DNA from: Ruegeria arenilitoris | Lineage (GTDB): Bacteria; Pseudomonadota; Alphaproteobacteria; Rhodobacterales; Rhodobacteraceae | Assembly: GCF_013030265.1 (NCBI RefSeq) | Contig: NZ_WPZQ01000014.1 | Span: 1 to 64,000 of the forward strand | DNA: 64,000 nt | Direction of reading: 5' to 3' | Shown here: positions 62,371 to 64,000 of the stretch, in pieces | How the letters are laid out: each line of letters begins with the position of its first letter | How positions within the stretch are numbered: the first letter of the stretch is position 1 | The notes under the pieces: model-generated | What the model was told of the DNA's origin: nothing | Database searches by the model: none | Seen by the model: the letters and a program-made list of their open reading frames with translations, nothing else | Program-made: the position numbers and the translations under genes

Positions 62371-63717
62371 ATGACCAGAACGCCCGAAGAAATAAGCCAC
62401 CAGTTGCTGGATGCCGCGCGCAAAGCGGGCGCTGAATCTGCGGACGCCATCGTAATCGACGGCTCGTCGGTTTCGGTCGAGGTCAGATCAGGCGTGCTGG
62501 AACACGCGGAACGGGCTGAAAGCACAGATCTGGGGCTGCGGGTCTTCCTTGGCAAACGTCAGGCGATCGTGTCCAGTTCGGACAGCCGTACGGAAACATT
62601 GGCCGCGATGGCCGAGCGCGCAGTTGCCATGGCGCGCGAAGCACCCGAAGATCCGTTTACAGGGCTCGCAGATGCTGATCAGCTGTCCAAAGGCTGGGAC
62701 ATGGATGTGCTGGAATTGTTCGATCCCACGCCGGAACCCTCTGCTGATGAGCTTATGAACGACGCCATCAGTGCCGAAGCTGCGGCTTTGGCCGTTCAAG
62801 GCGTTTCGCAGGTATCGGACGCGGCAGCGGCCTATGGAACTCATGTTGTGCATCTGGCTGCAACCAACGGGTTTTCAGGCGGTTACGCACGCACCAGCCG
62901 CTCGACTTCCTGTGTCGCCATCTCGGGCGAAGGCACCGGGATGGAGCGTGATTATGATGGCGACAGCCGAAGCTTTCAGGCTGATCTGCGTGATCCGGAA
63001 GAAATCGGGCGTACCGCGGGCGAACGCGCAGTCCAACTTGTCGGCGCCCAAAAGCCTGCAACCGGCAGCTTTCCGGTTTTGTTCGACGAACGCATCTCAT
63101 CTTCTTTGATTGGCCACCTTTTGGCGGCCAGCAACGGTGCCGCAATCGCGCGCGGTGCATCGTGGTTAAAGGAATGTTTGGGTGAGCAGGTTTTACCTGC
63201 GCATCTGTCACTGATCGAAGACCCGCATCGCCCTCGCATTGCGGGTTCCAGACCCTTTGACGCCGAGGGATTGTCCACTCAACGCCGCGCCATCGTTGAG
63301 AATGGTGTTCTGACCGGATGGACCCTTGACCTATCCAGTGCACGTAAGCTGGACATGAAATCCACAGGCAACGCCGCACGTGGCGTGTCGGGGCCGCCTT
63401 CACCCAGCAACTGGAACCTCAGCCTAACGCCGGGCGACAAGAGCCGCGCCGACCTGTTGCGGGATATGGGAACGGGACTTTTGGTAACCTCGATGATCGG
63501 TTCAACGATCAACCCCAATACGGGCGACTATTCCCGCGGTGCATCGGGTTTTTGGGTGGAAAACGGCGAGATCACGCACCCCGTTAACGAATGTACCATC
63601 GCGGGCAATCTGCGGGACATGCTGATGCGGATCATCCCAGCCAACGATGCGCGCCCATACCTTTCGCGCGTCGTACCATCGTTGCTGATCGAAGGAATGA
63701 CACTTGCCGGCAACTGA
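62371..63717 (+). CDS. pmbA: TldD/PmbA-family protein, PmbA type
   Basis: A 448-residue member of the TldD/PmbA pair, which in other bacteria degrades peptides and matures microcin B17. It lacks a HExxxH zinc motif, so it is the PmbA (TldE) partner, not the TldD protease subunit. ATG 62371 follows GGAGG by five bases; ATG 62350 is less likely. The next gene starts inside its 3' end. Confidence 0.9.
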   Translation: MTRTPEEISHQLLDAARKAGAESADAIVIDGSSVSVEVRSGVLEHAERAESTDLGLRVFLGKRQAIVSSSDSRTETLAAMAERAVAMAREAPEDPFTGLADADQLSKGWDMDVLELFDPTPEPSADELMNDAISAEAAALAVQGVSQVSDAAAAYGTHVVHLAATNGFSGGYARTSRSTSCVAISGEGTGMERDYDGDSRSFQADLRDPEEIGRTAGERAVQLVGAQKPATGSFPVLFDERISSSLIGHLLAASNGAAIARGASWLKECLGEQVLPAHLSLIEDPHRPRIAGSRPFDAEGLSTQRRAIVENGVLTGWTLDLSSARKLDMKSTGNAARGVSGPPSPSNWNLSLTPGDKSRADLLRDMGTGLLVTSMIGSTINPNTGDYSRGASGFWVENGEITHPVNECTIAGNLRDMLMRIIPANDARPYLSRVVPSLLIEGMTLAGN

Positions 63718-64000
63718 CCTGTCCCTGCTGATAGACGCCGCACTTGAGGCCGGAAAAATCGCCACCCGTTACTCGGGCAGCGAGGCGCAGCGCTGGGACA
63801 AGCCGGATGGAGCGGGCCCGGTGACCGAAGCGGACCTCGCAGTCAATGCGATGCTGGAGCAGCGCCTGCCATCAGCCAGGCCCGGATATGGGTGGCTGAG
63901 CGAAGAAACCGAAGACAACGCTGACCGTCTCTCACGCGATCGAGTCTTTATCATCGATCCGATCGACGGCACCCGCAGCTTTGCCGAAGGGTCCCGCACG
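63704..64000 (+). CDS. Inositol-monophosphatase/CysQ-family phosphatase (partial, cut by the window end)
   Basis: The first 99 residues show the family's early metal-site motifs: VTEADLAVN, WLSEETEDN with the metal-ligand Glu pair, and IIDPIDGTRSF. The enzyme dephosphorylates inositol monophosphate, fructose bisphosphate or 3'-phosphoadenosine 5'-phosphate; the family member cannot be told from this part. The start is TTG 63704, seven bases after an AAGGA site and overlapping pmbA by 14 bases. Confidence 0.85.
   Translation, partial: MPATDLSLLIDAALEAGKIATRYSGSEAQRWDKPDGAGPVTEADLAVNAMLEQRLPSARPGYGWLSEETEDNADRLSRDRVFIIDPIDGTRSFAEGSRT

Noticed and set aside
1-64000. CRISPR arrays, tRNA or rRNA genes, insertion sequences, prophage or attachment sites
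   Set aside because: I looked through the intergenic gaps and found no direct-repeat arrays, cloverleaf-like segments, transposase or integrase motifs.

Overview
The window is about 64 kb of an alphaproteobacterial chromosome. It most resembles the Roseobacter group of the Rhodobacteraceae. The evidence is: an xsc-pta-soeABC sulfonate/sulfite module, a Rhodobacter-type porin, DUF2125 and DUF3576 proteins, an FtsK with a long acidic linker, two dimethylglycine-dehydrogenase-like flavoproteins, and dense gene packing with frequent ATGA/GTGA overlaps and convergent gene ends that overlap by a few bases. I saw no tRNA, rRNA, CRISPR array, insertion sequence, integrase or phage gene. The species is not determined.

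Layout. 1-5660: end of a probable xsc, then pta and soeABC. Together they convert sulfoacetaldehyde to acetyl-CoA and oxidise the released sulfite; the run ends in a strong terminator. 5666-7080: a two-gene ECF41 unit (AhpD-family protein plus sigma factor) behind an exact match to the ECF41 promoter. 7104-18759: mixed housekeeping genes (dapA, lytic transglycosylase, two EamA permeases, mnmD and an MnmC2-like oxidase, MaoC-like dehydratase, FMN reductase, OmpA lipoprotein, WYL regulator with a divergent 63-residue gene, RluA-type synthase, SGNH hydrolase). 18890-29062: the most distinctive region. It is a nine-gene minus-strand run beginning with an XRE-cupin regulator and containing LysE exporter, GFA protein, FAD-GcvT oxidase 2, cupin, quinone-oxidoreductase-like protein, homocysteine S-methyltransferase, GlxA/AraC regulator and FAD-GcvT oxidase 1. 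It has a regularly spaced palindromic array at its front and a terminator at its end. I read it as a demethylation pathway for a methylated amine or betaine.

29098-36153: DUF1294 membrane protein, free-methionine-sulfoxide reductase, thiolase, STAS/HATPase pair, gamma-glutamyltransferase, hspQ, AEC permease and an SLT lipoprotein. 36170-46343: lolA-ftsK-aminotransferase, amidase, ubiH-like gene, Trm112-like/Lon-N/thioredoxin-TPR operon and xthA. 46525-46848: an AT-rich orphan gene. 47048-51254: response regulator, ribA, L,D-transpeptidase, yggS and porin. 51569-56187: DUF3576 lipoprotein, leuS-lptE-holA. 56264-64000: GST, HI0933-type flavoprotein, HNH protein, an overlapping SDR/crotonase/VOC operon, DUF2125 protein, pmbA and the start of an inositol-monophosphatase-family gene.

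The best candidates for new biology are the nine-gene demethylation operon with its operator array, the divergent WYL-regulator/63-residue gene pair with a perfect palindrome, the crotonase that lacks both usual catalytic glutamates, and perfect or near-perfect intercistronic hairpins at 1107-1137 and 30254-30284. All functional calls come from reading motifs; no database search was run.
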